From assembly GCF_900537995.1 (NCBI RefSeq), contig NZ_LR027880.1, forward strand, positions 2,984,001-3,048,000: a stretch of DNA of 64,000 nucleotides. The letters run 5' to 3'. Both the position numbers and the translations under genes were made by a program. Under the pieces are notes generated by a model that saw nothing but the letters and a program-made list of their open reading frames with translations, was not told the origin of the DNA and searched no databases. The stretch is from Roseburia intestinalis L1-82. GTDB lineage: Bacteria > Bacillota > Clostridia > Lachnospirales > Lachnospiraceae. Below are positions 19,112-28,079 of this stretch, piece after piece. The first letter of the stretch is position 1. Each line of letters begins with the position of its first letter.

Positions 19112-20003
19112 GATAAAACTTCGTCTCCTTATCTCCTAAAATGGCAGTTCCAATTCCGCGGTTCGTAAAGATTTCAAGAAGCAGGCAGTGTGCGATACGT
19201 CCGTCTAAGATATGTACTCTTGAAACACCGTTCTCGATCGCATCGATACAGTTGTTTAACTTCGGAAGCATGCCGCCGCCGATAAATCCGTCCCCGATCA
19301 GTTCTCTCGCCTCTGATACACGAAGCTCGGAGATCAGTGTATCTTTGTCTTTCGGATCTTTGTAAACGCCCTCGATATCGGTTAAAAATGCAAGTTTTTC
19401 AGCTTTTACCGCTTTTGCGATCGCACATGCCGCATCATCGGCATTGATATTATAGCTGTTGTATTCTGCATCCATTCCTACCGGGCAGATGATCGGGAGA
19501 AAATCTTTTTCCAGCAGATCATATAAAATCTGCGGATTTACCTCTGTGATCTCACCGACAAAACCGATATCCTCACCATTTGAGTATTTCTTTTCTACTT
19601 TTAACAGTCCACCGTCTTTTCCGCTGATGCCGACTGCATTGACGCCAAGCTCCTGTACCAGTGTCACCAGTGATTTATTGACCTTATTTAACACCATCTC
19701 GGCGATCTCCATGGTTGCCTCGTCCGTTTTGCGGAGTCCATTGATAAATACAGGCTCCATGCCGACTTTGCCAACCCATTTACTGATTTCTTTGCCACCG
19801 CCATGCACGATGATCGGCTTGAATCCAACCAGTTTTAACAGGGTGACATCCTGGATGACGTGTTTTTTTAATTCTTCATCTACCATGGCGCTTCCACCAT
19901 ATTTTACCACAATGATCTTACGGTTGAAACGCTGTATGTATGGAAGTGCTTCGATGAGCACTTCGGCTTTCTGCAAAAGTTCCTTCATATTGTTATCTTC
20001 CAT
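19104..20003 (-). CDS. argB: Acetylglutamate kinase
   Basis: 299 residues. Phosphorylates N-acetylglutamate. Amino-acid kinase motifs [22 protein letters not shown], the substrate block [13 protein letters not shown], and the ADP-site [12 protein letters not shown]. The RRF-x-K-type N-terminal extension (YIQRFNRK) resembles arginine-sensitive kinases, so feedback control by arginine is plausible. Ribosome site GAGGAGAACC. argJ ends 125 bp upstream with no terminator seen in the gap. Confidence 0.95.
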   Translation of the reverse strand: MEDNNMKELLQKAEVLIEALPYIQRFNRKIIVVKYGGSAMVDEELKKHVIQDVTLLKLVGFKPIIVHGGGKEISKWVGKVGMEPVFINGLRKTDEATMEIAEMVLNKVNKSLVTLVQELGVNAVGISGKDGGLLKVEKKYSNGEDIGFVGEITEVNPQILYDLLEKDFLPIICPVGMDAEYNSYNINADDAACAIAKAVKAEKLAFLTDIEGVYKDPKDKDTLISELRVSEARELIGDGFIGGGMLPKLNNCIDAIENGVSRVHILDGRIAHCLLLEIFTNRGIGTAILGDKETKFYHE

Positions 20004-20128
20004 TAGTTTGGTTCTCCTCTATAAAATCTTGATATTGCCGTACGAAACTCTGATTCAGGTTGTGTTTGCTGTGGCCGCAGCAGCGCCAGTTTTTTGAAGA
20101 GTTTCGCGTTGGCCTCATATCTGCCTGC

Positions 20129-21352
20129 CTATGAGCGGTAATCGGCGTTAATTTTTACATAGTCGTAGGTTAAGTCGCAGCCCCAGGCGGTAGCCTGTGC
20201 AGCACCCATTTTGATGTCGGCGATGGCGGTGACTGCGGGTTCGGATAAGATTTTGGTTGCTTCTTCTTCGCTGTAGTCGACGGCGACTCCGTCTTTGATG
20301 ATCTGCATTTTTCCTGCAGCACTCTCGAAGAATAAGTCTACTTTTTCCGGATCAAACTGTGCGCCGGAGTAGCCCATGGCACAGAGGATTCTGCCCCAGT
20401 TTGCATCGTGTCCGTAGATGGCTGCTTTGGTGAGGCTTGATGTGATGACGGATTTGCTTAAGATCTTTGCCTGCTCTTTTGTCTCGGCACCGATTACTTT
20501 TACCTCAAACAACGCAGTTGCTCCCTCTCCATCTCCTGCCATCTGTTTTGCGAGTGTCTCATTGACAAATCGGAGCGCCTTTGTAAAGGTCTCATAATCC
20601 GCATTTTTCTCAGTAATTTTTGTGTTCTCTGCCATTCCGTTTGCCAACAGGAGACAGGTATCATTTGTGGAGGTATCGCCGTCCACGGAGATCATGTTAT
20701 AGGTATCTTCCACGTCCGCTTTTAATGCCTCTAACAGCAGCTCCTGTGAAATTGCAGCATCGGTTGTCACAAAACTTAACATGGTACACATATTCGGATG
20801 GATCATGCCGGAACCTTTGCACATGCCGCCGATTGTGACGGTTTTGCCGGAAAGCTCAATCTCAACAGCTACTTCTTTTTCATGTGTATCGGTCGTCATA
20901 ATCGCAAGTGCTGCATTATGTCCGCTCTCGATATCGCCATTTAATTGTGGGACCATCGTTTCAACTCCCGCACAGATGCGGTCGATCGGAAGCTGCATAC
21001 CGATGACTCCGGTCGATGCCACAAGCACCTCATCGGTTGGGATCTGAAGCAGTTTGTTTACTTTTTCTGCAGTTGCTTTGCAGTAACCCATCCCCTCTTC
21101 TCCGGTACATGCATTTGCAATACCTGCATTGACAATGACTGCCTGTGCCTTTTTACTGTCATATACTACATGCTGATCCCATTTGACCGGGGCAGCTTTT
21201 ACAATGTTTGTGGTAAATGTTCCTGCCACTGCACATGGTACTTCACTGTAGATCATTGCCATATCTGTTCTGTCTTTATATTTGATTCCTGCTGCTGTAC
21301 TTGCTGCCTTAAATCCTTTTGCTGCGGTCACGCCGCCTTTGATCTGTTTCAT
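20129..21352 (-). CDS. argJ: Glutamate N-acetyltransferase / ornithine acetyltransferase
   Basis: 407 residues from the ATG of MKQIKGGVTAAKG, preceded by GGAGGTTACA; the longer frame to 21406 is not needed. ArgJ recycles the acetyl group from acetylornithine to glutamate and often also uses acetyl-CoA. It is an Ntn-type enzyme that cuts itself before a Thr nucleophile; the site here reads GMIHPNMCTML, giving Cys189-Thr190 instead of the more usual Ala-Thr. Other motifs TGVIGMQLP and DGDTSTNDT are intact, so it is probably active. Confidence 0.94.
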   Translation of the reverse strand: MKQIKGGVTAAKGFKAASTAAGIKYKDRTDMAMIYSEVPCAVAGTFTTNIVKAAPVKWDQHVVYDSKKAQAVIVNAGIANACTGEEGMGYCKATAEKVNKLLQIPTDEVLVASTGVIGMQLPIDRICAGVETMVPQLNGDIESGHNAALAIMTTDTHEKEVAVEIELSGKTVTIGGMCKGSGMIHPNMCTMLSFVTTDAAISQELLLEALKADVEDTYNMISVDGDTSTNDTCLLLANGMAENTKITEKNADYETFTKALRFVNETLAKQMAGDGEGATALFEVKVIGAETKEQAKILSKSVITSSLTKAAIYGHDANWGRILCAMGYSGAQFDPEKVDLFFESAAGKMQIIKDGVAVDYSEEEATKILSEPAVTAIADIKMGAAQATAWGCDLTYDYVKINADYRS

Positions 21353-21475
21353 TGTAACCTCCATTCCTGCACTGCTTTCTAATGTAAACAAAATTTTCAT
21401 TTGCATCTCAAGTTTGTGCGTAACTCAAATCCTTCATGTAAAAATTGTATTTTTCGCACTGTCTGTTCCTGTGTT

Positions 21476-21937
21476 TTACGGATTAAATACGGTCTGGTTT
21501 TCTTCGTTTGTGACATATTCATAATAATTGACATCCTCGCGGAACGTCCATCCCATTCCCTGCCAGAAGTGGTTTCCGATGTCATTTTTCTTAAATGCAA
21601 TCAGATTGACCTTGTTGACATGTTCACGCTTTAAAGCCGCAAGGCACGCTTCCACCATCTTCTGTCCGATGCCCTGCTTTCTGTAATCCTCATGAACGCA
21701 GACATGATATAAACATCCGCGTCTGCCGTCATGACCGCACAGGATTGCACCGATGATTCTGTCGTTTTCACACGCCACCATACTCGTGGTCGGATTTCGT
21801 CTGATAAAGCGTTCCACACCTTCTTTCGAATCATCAATACTCCGGATTCCAAACCCGTGAATCCCCATCCACAGTGCATGTACCTCCTCAAAATCCTCCA
21901 TTGTCATCTCACGGATGTTTACTTTTTTCTCTTCCAT
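21476..21937 (-). CDS. GNAT acetyltransferase inside the arg operon (YpeA-like)
   Basis: 153 residues. Acetyl-CoA site VHEDYRKQGIGQKMVEACL (motif A) and a C-terminal FWQGMGWTFREDVNYYEY (motif B). The CGHDGRRGCLYHVCVHEDYR stretch resembles YpeA-type proteins. The start follows AAAGGAATCAAAGAC. Placed between argC and argJ on the same strand, it could be an N-acetylglutamate synthase supplying the cycle or an unrelated passenger. Position favours a role in arginine synthesis, but that is inference. The short ArgA-type GNAT enzymes known from other bacteria are of similar size. Confidence 0.75.
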   Translation of the reverse strand: MEEKKVNIREMTMEDFEEVHALWMGIHGFGIRSIDDSKEGVERFIRRNPTTSMVACENDRIIGAILCGHDGRRGCLYHVCVHEDYRKQGIGQKMVEACLAALKREHVNKVNLIAFKKNDIGNHFWQGMGWTFREDVNYYEYVTNEENQTVFNP

Positions 21938-22013
21938 GTCTTTGATTCCTTTTCCAGCATAACTGTTTCGTCCAGTTACTTTTTACCTCTTATTAAAAAT
22001 ATAATTCAGTGTA

Positions 22014-22073
22014 TTACTATGTAATCTTTATTACTATGTAATCTTTATTACTATGTAATCTTTAATTACTATG
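22014..22073. repeat. 17-bp tandem repeat, 3.5 copies
   Basis: TTACTATGTAATCTTTA repeats at 22014, 22031 and 22048 without gaps, followed after one base by a partial copy TTACTATG. It fills the gap between argC and the GNAT gene. It may be slippage-prone; no function is apparent. Confidence 0.9.
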
Positions 22074-22089
22074 CATCTATCTATGATGC

Positions 22090-23145
22090 TTACGGGAACA
22101 TCGGAACCATATTTAAGCCCTCTGTCTCATCAAAACCGAATAACAGGTTCATGTTCTGTACCGCCTGTCCTGCTGCACCTTTTACCAGATTGTCAAGTGC
22201 GCCCATCATCACGATACGTCCGGTTCTCTCGTCAATCTTAAAATTAACATCTACATAATTACTGCCCTCTACCCATTTTGTCTCCGGGCAGACATCTTTT
22301 TCCAGCACACGGACAAATTTTTCTTTGCCATAATATTTATCATAGACTGCCTTTACTTCCTCATAAGAAGGAAGGCTGCCATCTGCTTTTTTTACCAGTG
22401 CTGCATACTCGGTTGCGAGGATACCGCGATTCATCGGAACAAGGTGCGGGGTAAAATTAACAACGATCTCTTTGCCTGCCGCATAACCGAGCTGCTCCTC
22501 AATCTCTGGCGTATGACGGTGATTTGTCACTCCGTACGCTTTCATATTTTCATTGACCTCACAGAACAGGTTCGGCAGCTTTGCACCCCGCCCTGCACCG
22601 GAAGTTCCTGATTTTGCATCAATGATCAGCGTATTCGGGTCGATCAGCCCCTCTTTTACCAGCGGATAAGCGGTCAGAATGGAACAGGTCGTATAGCAGC
22701 CCGGATTGGCGATAAGTCTTGCTCCTTTTACTTTATCACGATTGATCTCGCAGAGACCATAGACAGCTTCCTCTATAAACTGCGGACTCTTGTGCTCGAT
22801 CTTGTACCATTTCTCATAGACGGAAACATCTTTGATTCTGAAATCAGCGCTTAAATCTATGATTTTTACCTTATTTAATATATCCTCTGTCAGTACACCT
22901 GCCAAAAATCCCTGCGGGGTTGCTGTAAAGATCACGTCCACCTGGCTTGCAAGCTCATCCATATTATCATCTAAGCATACGTCATCCACGATCTCAAACA
23001 TATTCTGGTAAACTTCTGCATATTTTTTATCTATGTAGCTGCGGGATCCATACCATTTAATCTCCACTTCTTTATGTCCCATTAAAATACGGACCAGTTC
23101 ATTTCCTGCATATCCGGTTGCACCGATGATTCCTGCTTTTATCAT
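22090..23145 (-). CDS. argC: N-acetyl-gamma-glutamyl-phosphate reductase
   Basis: About 351 residues. The inner ATG (MIKAGIIGATGYAG) is preferred because GGATGAGAAAA lies at proper spacing, while the outer ATG sits on the ribosome site. NADPH Rossmann motif GATGYAGNELVRIL, catalytic Cys in NPGCYTTCSIL, and the substrate segment YGVTNHRHTPEIEEQLG. First gene of the minus-strand arginine unit, divergent from argG across a 389-bp regulatory gap. Confidence 0.95.
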   Translation of the reverse strand: MIKAGIIGATGYAGNELVRILMGHKEVEIKWYGSRSYIDKKYAEVYQNMFEIVDDVCLDDNMDELASQVDVIFTATPQGFLAGVLTEDILNKVKIIDLSADFRIKDVSVYEKWYKIEHKSPQFIEEAVYGLCEINRDKVKGARLIANPGCYTTCSILTAYPLVKEGLIDPNTLIIDAKSGTSGAGRGAKLPNLFCEVNENMKAYGVTNHRHTPEIEEQLGYAAGKEIVVNFTPHLVPMNRGILATEYAALVKKADGSLPSYEEVKAVYDKYYGKEKFVRVLEKDVCPETKWVEGSNYVDVNFKIDERTGRIVMMGALDNLVKGAAGQAVQNMNLLFGFDETEGLNMVPMFP

Positions 23146-23243
23146 TTTTCTCATCCTTTCCGCTCATGCTTATCTCACATGATTTCTGCACTTTTCAGCC
23201 CATTATTGTATACAGGCATACCTGCATAAGCATCTTTCTTCCT

Positions 23244-23272
23244 ATATTAATACACCTCATCGCAGTCGTAAA
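23244..23272 (-). promoter_or_regulatory. Candidate argC promoter
   Basis: Minus-strand TTTACG, 17-bp spacer, TAATAT, about 100 bp upstream of argC. Confidence 0.5.
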
Positions 23273-23300
23273 GTATCTTTTTTCGTGCGCTGTTCGATAT

Positions 23301-23318
23301 TGCATAATTATACATTCA
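23301..23318 (-). promoter_or_regulatory. ArgR/AhrC-box-like site, argC side
   Basis: Minus strand TGAATGTATAATTATGCA. It shares the first 13 bases with the site at 23423 on the other strand. The form TGAAT-x-TATAATT-x-CA resembles arginine repressor half-sites. Inference: binding of both sites by an ArgR hexamer could loop the divergent region. Confidence 0.55.
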
Positions 23319-23422
23319 TTTTGTTTTTTATGCAATACTATTTTTTGTCTTTTTCCTATAATATGTATTATACTTAACTATTTTCTCCATTTTGTATAAT
23401 CTTTATGTATTTTTATGAATAA

Positions 23423-23440
23423 TGAATGTATAATTTTTCA
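23423..23440 (+). promoter_or_regulatory. ArgR/AhrC-box-like site, argG side
   Basis: TGAATGTATAATTTTTCA, abutting the argG -35 region. It is the inverted counterpart of the site at 23301-23318. Between them lies TATAATATGTATTATA, a near-palindrome at about 23354-23369. Confidence 0.6.
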
Positions 23441-23441
23441 C

Positions 23442-23470
23442 TTGCGTTTCTACATTTTTTGTTGTATATT
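23442..23470 (+). promoter_or_regulatory. Candidate argG promoter
   Basis: TTGCGT, 17-bp spacer, TATATT, about 65 bp upstream of the argG start and directly after the putative ArgR box. Confidence 0.55.
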
Positions 23471-23534
23471 GTCTTTAGTTAATGATCCGGCATACAAATG
23501 GGTCAAATATACATAACAGAAAGGGCTGTATCAC

Positions 23535-24767
23535 ATGAAGGAAAAAGTTATTTTAGCGTACTCCGGCGGACTTGATACCACCGCCATTATTCCATGGTTA
23601 AAGGAAAATTATGATTATGAAGTTATCTGCTGCTGTATCGACTGCGGTCAGGAAGAAGAGTTAGACGGTCTTGAAGAAAGAGCTATCTCCTGTGGAGCTT
23701 CCAAATTATACATCGTAGATATCATCGATGAATTCTGTGACGATTACATCATGCCATGTGTTCAGGCAAATGCCATTTATGAAAACAAATACTTACTCGG
23801 AACCTCTATGGCACGTCCTCTGATCGCTAAGAAATTAGTTGAAATTGCAAGAAAAGAAGGCGCTACTGCAATCTGCCACGGTGCTACCGGTAAAGGAAAC
23901 GACCAGATCCGTTTCGAGCTCGGCATCAAAGCACTTGCCCCTGACTTAAAGATCATCGCTGCATGGAGAGATTCAAAATGGACCATGGATTCCCGTGAGT
24001 CAGAAATCGAATACTGCAAAGCACATGGTATTCATCTTCCATTCTCCGCTGACACAAGCTACAGCCGTGACCGTAACATCTGGCACATCAGCCATGAAGG
24101 CCTTGAGTTAGAGGATCCTGCATGTGAGCCAAACTATGATCACCTGTTAGTTCTCGGTGTTTCCCCGGAAAAAGCTCCGGAAGAAGGCGAATATGTAACC
24201 ATGACATTTGAGAAAGGTGTTCCGACTTCCGTAAACGGAAAAGAAATGAAAGTTTCCGATATCATCCGTGAGTTAAACCGTCTTGGCGGTAAACATGGTG
24301 TTGGCATCATCGATATCGTAGAGAACCGTGTTGTTGGTATGAAATCCCGCGGTGTATATGAGACTCCTGGCGGAACGATCTTAATGGAAGCTCACCAGCA
24401 GTTAGAGGAGCTCGTTTTAGACCGTGCAACCATGGAAGTGAAGAAAGATATGGGTAACAAACTTGCCCAGATCGTTTACGAAGGAAAATGGTTCACACCT
24501 TTATGTGATGCAGTCAGAGCTTTCGTTACCTCCACGCAGGAATATGTAACCGGTGAAGTTAAATTCAAATTATACAAAGGCAACATCATCAAAGCCGGAA
24601 CAACTTCTAAATACTCTCTGTACAGTGAGTCACTCGCAAGCTTTACAACCGGTGATCTTTACGATCATCACGATGCTTCCGGATTCATCACACTGTTCGG
24701 ACTTCCATTAAAAGTTCGCGCTATGAAGATGCAGGAGATCGGTGAGAAAAATAAATATGAGGACTAA
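23535..24767 (+). CDS. argG: Argininosuccinate synthase
   Basis: 410 residues. Joins citrulline and aspartate with ATP. N-type PP-loop [18 protein letters not shown] at the start, then [14 protein letters not shown] and [15 protein letters not shown]. The ATG follows GAAAGGGCTGTATCAC. argH does not follow; the gene is closed by a hairpin terminator, so argH and argF must lie elsewhere. Codon use looks like that of a well-expressed gene (many TTA/GTT/AAA codons and regular wobble choice). Confidence 0.97.
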   Translation: MKEKVILAYSGGLDTTAIIPWLKENYDYEVICCCIDCGQEEELDGLEERAISCGASKLYIVDIIDEFCDDYIMPCVQANAIYENKYLLGTSMARPLIAKKLVEIARKEGATAICHGATGKGNDQIRFELGIKALAPDLKIIAAWRDSKWTMDSRESEIEYCKAHGIHLPFSADTSYSRDRNIWHISHEGLELEDPACEPNYDHLLVLGVSPEKAPEEGEYVTMTFEKGVPTSVNGKEMKVSDIIRELNRLGGKHGVGIIDIVENRVVGMKSRGVYETPGGTILMEAHQQLEELVLDRATMEVKKDMGNKLAQIVYEGKWFTPLCDAVRAFVTSTQEYVTGEVKFKLYKGNIIKAGTTSKYSLYSESLASFTTGDLYDHHDASGFITLFGLPLKVRAMKMQEIGEKNKYED

Positions 24768-24795
24768 TCACAGGATGTGATTATGGTTCTATTAA

Positions 24796-24820
24796 TTCAT
24801 AGCGGACAATTTCCTATGAA
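24796..24820. repeat. Hairpin related to the 9026 element
   Basis: TTCATAGcGGA - CAATT - TCCTATGAA, matching the outer stem of the element at 9026-9054 apart from one bulged base. It lies just before the argG terminator. Confidence 0.5.
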
Positions 24821-24821
24821 G

Positions 24822-24855
24822 TAAAAAAACAGGAGCTTATGCCCCTGTTTTTTTA
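24822..24855 (+). terminator. Terminator of argG, bidirectional
   Basis: A-run plus ACAGG, loop, CCTGT plus T-run. The M20 gene converges from the right, so it may serve both directions. Confidence 0.85.
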
Positions 24856-24925
24856 CTTTATACTGCCTTGTTCTACCATCCATGAAAGGACCTGATTGTG
24901 ACTGTGCCTCTGACATCTATGATTC

Positions 24926-26059
24926 TCACTGTCTCAGTGCTTCTACCAACAATTTTTCAAGATACTCTGCTGCCGGTGTAAGTGCCGCCTCATCCGCATA
25001 AAACTTTGGATGATGGTTCGGATAACCGACTCCCGTTCCCACGTTGATAAAACAGCCCGGAATCTTTTCGAGATAAAAAGCAAAATCCTCTCCACCTGTC
25101 GAATTACGCTGTGGAACAACCTCAAAGCCACTCTCTTCTGCCACTTTTTGTGCAAACGCACTCCACGCTTTCTCATTGACGGTTGCAGGCGGCCCCGGAT
25201 ACCACAACAATTCCGCATTTGCGCCATATGCCGCTGCTGTGTGTTCCGCAATCTCACGCATGCGTCTTTCTATAAAGATACGATCGTCTTTTTCCATGGA
25301 ACGCACGGTACCCTCCAGTTCCACCTTATCCGGGATCACATTCCAGGTATTGCCGCCATTAATCCTCGTCACACTGACAACACCTGTATGGAACGGATTT
25401 AAGTTTCTGCCGACAATACTCTGGAACGCCTGTATCACAGATGCAGCTACCAGGATCGTGTCCACGCCCTCATTCGGGTGTCCTCCATGGCAGCCTGTTC
25501 CCGTGATATTTAACTCAAACCGGTCTACTGCAGCCATGACACTGCCCGCGCGGATTCCCAGCGTTCCAACCGGAAGATATGCCGCCGTATGCAGTCCAAA
25601 GATTGCTGTTACATCCGAGAGCACACCGGTTTCAAGAACTGTCTCCGCACCATGGGAAGATTCCTCTGCCGGCTGGAACAGAATTTTTACAGTTCCCTGT
25701 AACTCCTCTTTCCTCTCCTGTAACAGCAATGCTGCTCCAAACACCGCCGCCGTATGAAAATCATGTCCGCAGGCATGCATTTTCCCCGGAGTTTTTGATT
25801 TATAGGGAAGATCGGTTTCCTCCTCGATCGGCAGTGCATCAATGTCACAGCGCAGTCCATAAGTTTTTCCCGGTTTTGCGCCGCGCACGATGGCGGTCAC
25901 ACCGGTCTTTAGCGGTATCTGCAAAATCTCAATGCCTGCCGCCGCAAGTTCCCGTTTGATCCGCTCTGTCGTCTCATATTCCTCATAAGACAGCTCCGGA
26001 TGCATATGAAGTTCCTCAAAAAAACCGGTAAGTTTCTGTTCTAATGCCTTTCGTTCCAT
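24926..26059 (-). CDS. M20D-family amidohydrolase / metallopeptidase
   Basis: About 377 residues from the inner ATG (MERKALEQ) with GGAGAAGAGT upstream. Metal-ligand motif MHACGHDFHTAAVFGAA, catalytic block FQPAEESSHGAETVLE and the C-terminal STGGEDFAFYLEKIPGCF. Members remove acyl groups from amino acids (hippurate, IAA-amino acids, N-acetyl-diaminopimelate). It lies 148 bp downstream of the last ABC importer gene on the same strand, suggesting that it processes what the importer brings in (inference). Confidence 0.88.
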   Translation of the reverse strand: MERKALEQKLTGFFEELHMHPELSYEEYETTERIKRELAAAGIEILQIPLKTGVTAIVRGAKPGKTYGLRCDIDALPIEEETDLPYKSKTPGKMHACGHDFHTAAVFGAALLLQERKEELQGTVKILFQPAEESSHGAETVLETGVLSDVTAIFGLHTAAYLPVGTLGIRAGSVMAAVDRFELNITGTGCHGGHPNEGVDTILVAASVIQAFQSIVGRNLNPFHTGVVSVTRINGGNTWNVIPDKVELEGTVRSMEKDDRIFIERRMREIAEHTAAAYGANAELLWYPGPPATVNEKAWSAFAQKVAEESGFEVVPQRNSTGGEDFAFYLEKIPGCFINVGTGVGYPNHHPKFYADEAALTPAAEYLEKLLVEALRQ

Positions 26060-26207
26060 ACTCTTCTCCATTTCTACACATTCTCACGTTCTGCCCGCAA
26101 CGCCGTCTATTATAACAAACGATCGCCTGCATGCTCCGCAAACGTTCTATCTGTTATCCCTCTCATCATTTCTGTGGTTTAAATTTTTATTCGCTTTCAT
26201 CCGCCGC

Positions 26208-27083
26208 CTACCTGCGTCCACCGGATGGATCAAATGCATCACGCAATGCATCGCCGACAAAGTTGATGGAAACTACCAGCACAACGATCATAATTCCCGG
26301 TGGAAGCCACAGCCACGGCTGTGAAGTCAATACCGTGATAGACTGCGCCCCGTTTAACATATTTCCAAGGCTTGCCATCGGCGGCTGTACACCCATGCCA
26401 AGGAAACTTAAAGCCGCCTCATCCAGCATGGAGATCGCCATAACAGATGTTGCATATACGAGGATCGGTGCAACTGTGTTTGGTAAAATTTCTGAAAATA
26501 AGATATGACGAAGCGGCATCCCTGCCACCACATTTCCCTTGACAAAATTTGTTTCACGCAGACTTAAAACATTTCCACGCACCAGTCTCGCCACACCCGG
26601 CCAGTCTACAAATCCAAGGATCAGGATAATGCTCCACAAACCCGGTTTAAAGATTGCAGCCGCAACGAGCACAAGAAGGATATAAGGAAATGACATCACC
26701 ATATCCGTAAAACGCATCAGGATCATATCCGCCACACCGCCAAAATATCCCGCGATCAGACCGAGTACCACTCCGATTACCGTGGAGATCACTGTTGCAA
26801 GGATTCCTACAAGCAGAGAAATTCTGGTTGCGTATAAAAGTCTGCTGAACACATCCCTGCCGATCTGATCCGTTCCAAGGATAAATTCCTTACACGGTGC
26901 ACCGCTGAAAGTTCCGACGATCGCATCCGGATCATAAGGCGCAACAACCGGCGCAAACAGAGCAGCCAGACCGACAACCACCAGTATCACAAGGCTGATC
27001 TTTGCAAGATGATGTGCACGGAAACGCCGCATCACAGTCTGCATGTATGTTTCATTTGCATTAACTTTTTTCTTTTTTCTCAT
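26208..27083 (-). CDS. Peptide/nickel-type ABC permease, DppC/OppC family
   Basis: 291 residues. Inner-membrane half of the importer. A long N-terminal region with one helix (KISLVILVVVGLAALFAPVVAPY) and the periplasmic-type loop ILGTDQIGRDVFSRLLYATRISL are typical of the C-subunit. The cytoplasmic EAA loop is at about KGNVVAGMPLRHILFSEILPNTVAPIL. Last transporter gene of the five-gene set. Confidence 0.92.
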   Translation of the reverse strand: MRKKKKVNANETYMQTVMRRFRAHHLAKISLVILVVVGLAALFAPVVAPYDPDAIVGTFSGAPCKEFILGTDQIGRDVFSRLLYATRISLLVGILATVISTVIGVVLGLIAGYFGGVADMILMRFTDMVMSFPYILLVLVAAAIFKPGLWSIILILGFVDWPGVARLVRGNVLSLRETNFVKGNVVAGMPLRHILFSEILPNTVAPILVYATSVMAISMLDEAALSFLGMGVQPPMASLGNMLNGAQSITVLTSQPWLWLPPGIMIVVLVVSINFVGDALRDAFDPSGGRR

Positions 27084-27098
27084 ATAAGTTCAACCTCT

Positions 27099-28046
27099 TT
27101 ACTGAAGTTTTATCGTCGGATCTACCACCGCATATAAAATATCCGTCAGAAGATTGCCGAGCAGTACCACGATCGCCGAGAGCAGACAGACGCCCATGAT
27201 GACCGGATAATCACGGTTTGTGATCGCACTCATTGTCATAAGTCCAAGACCCGGCCAGGAAAAGACCTGCTCCACGATGATCGATCCGCCAAACAGTACC
27301 GGTATCTCCATTCCAATGACTGTCACGATCGGAACTAAAGCGTTGCGCAGCGCATGTTTATTGATGACCAGGAAATGACCGATTCCCTTTGCCCGCGCTG
27401 TGCGCAGATAATCCTGCTGTAAAATTTCAAGCACCGCGCTGCGGATATATCGGATATTGGTTCCTGCCATGGAAACTGCAAGCACAATGACCGGCATAAC
27501 CATGTGTACCGCCACGTCCGCCGCTCCCCCGGATGTTCCAAGTGTCGTCATTCCTCCGGAAGGCAGCCAGCCCAATTTTACCGTAAACAGATAAATAAGG
27601 AGCATGGCAAGGAAAAATCCCGGAATACTGCTGCCAAGGAACGATAATGTTACCACCGTATAATCGCCTTTCGAATACTGATGGATTGCGCTGTAGATCC
27701 CTGCCGGAACCGCAAGCAGGATGCTGACAAGCAGTGACACTCCCATCAGAAGCAGGGTCGGTCCAAGATGACTCGTGATCATAGCAGCAACCGGCTGGTA
27801 ATTTTTAATGGAATATCCCATATTTCCATGCAGAAGCTGCCCCAGCCATACAAAATACTGTACATAAAATGGTTTGTCGAGCCCTAATGCTATCGCTTTT
27901 GCCTGTACAGCAGCCTCCGAGACGCGTGGTCCCTGCAGCATTTCAAGCGGACTCCCCGCCATGCACATAATCGCATAATCGATCACGGTAATGCCGAGCA
28001 AAACCGGAATTGCGATCAGGATACGTTTGATAATATATTTCGTCAT
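27099..28046 (-). CDS. Peptide/nickel-type ABC permease, DppB/OppB family
   Basis: About 315 residues from the ATG of MTKYIIKRI, preceded by GAGGAATATT. The N-terminal helix IKRILIAIPVLLGITVIDY and the EAA motif region YLRTARAKGIGHFLVINKHALRNALVP are the B-subunit signatures, followed by PVLFGGSIIVEQVFSWPGLG. It pairs with the DppC-type permease 15 bp downstream. Confidence 0.92.
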   Translation of the reverse strand: MTKYIIKRILIAIPVLLGITVIDYAIMCMAGSPLEMLQGPRVSEAAVQAKAIALGLDKPFYVQYFVWLGQLLHGNMGYSIKNYQPVAAMITSHLGPTLLLMGVSLLVSILLAVPAGIYSAIHQYSKGDYTVVTLSFLGSSIPGFFLAMLLIYLFTVKLGWLPSGGMTTLGTSGGAADVAVHMVMPVIVLAVSMAGTNIRYIRSAVLEILQQDYLRTARAKGIGHFLVINKHALRNALVPIVTVIGMEIPVLFGGSIIVEQVFSWPGLGLMTMSAITNRDYPVIMGVCLLSAIVVLLGNLLTDILYAVVDPTIKLQ

Positions 28047-28079
28047 AATATTCCTCATTCCTGGATGAAAAAATGTATG

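Noticed and set aside
22014..22073. Tandem repeat considered as a replication iteron set
   Set aside because: No initiator gene or origin features nearby; it lies inside a biosynthetic operon.
27335..27541. Other open frames over 60 codons opposite or within the ABC importer genes
   Set aside because: All lie inside genes with complete domain motifs in another frame and lack ribosome sites.
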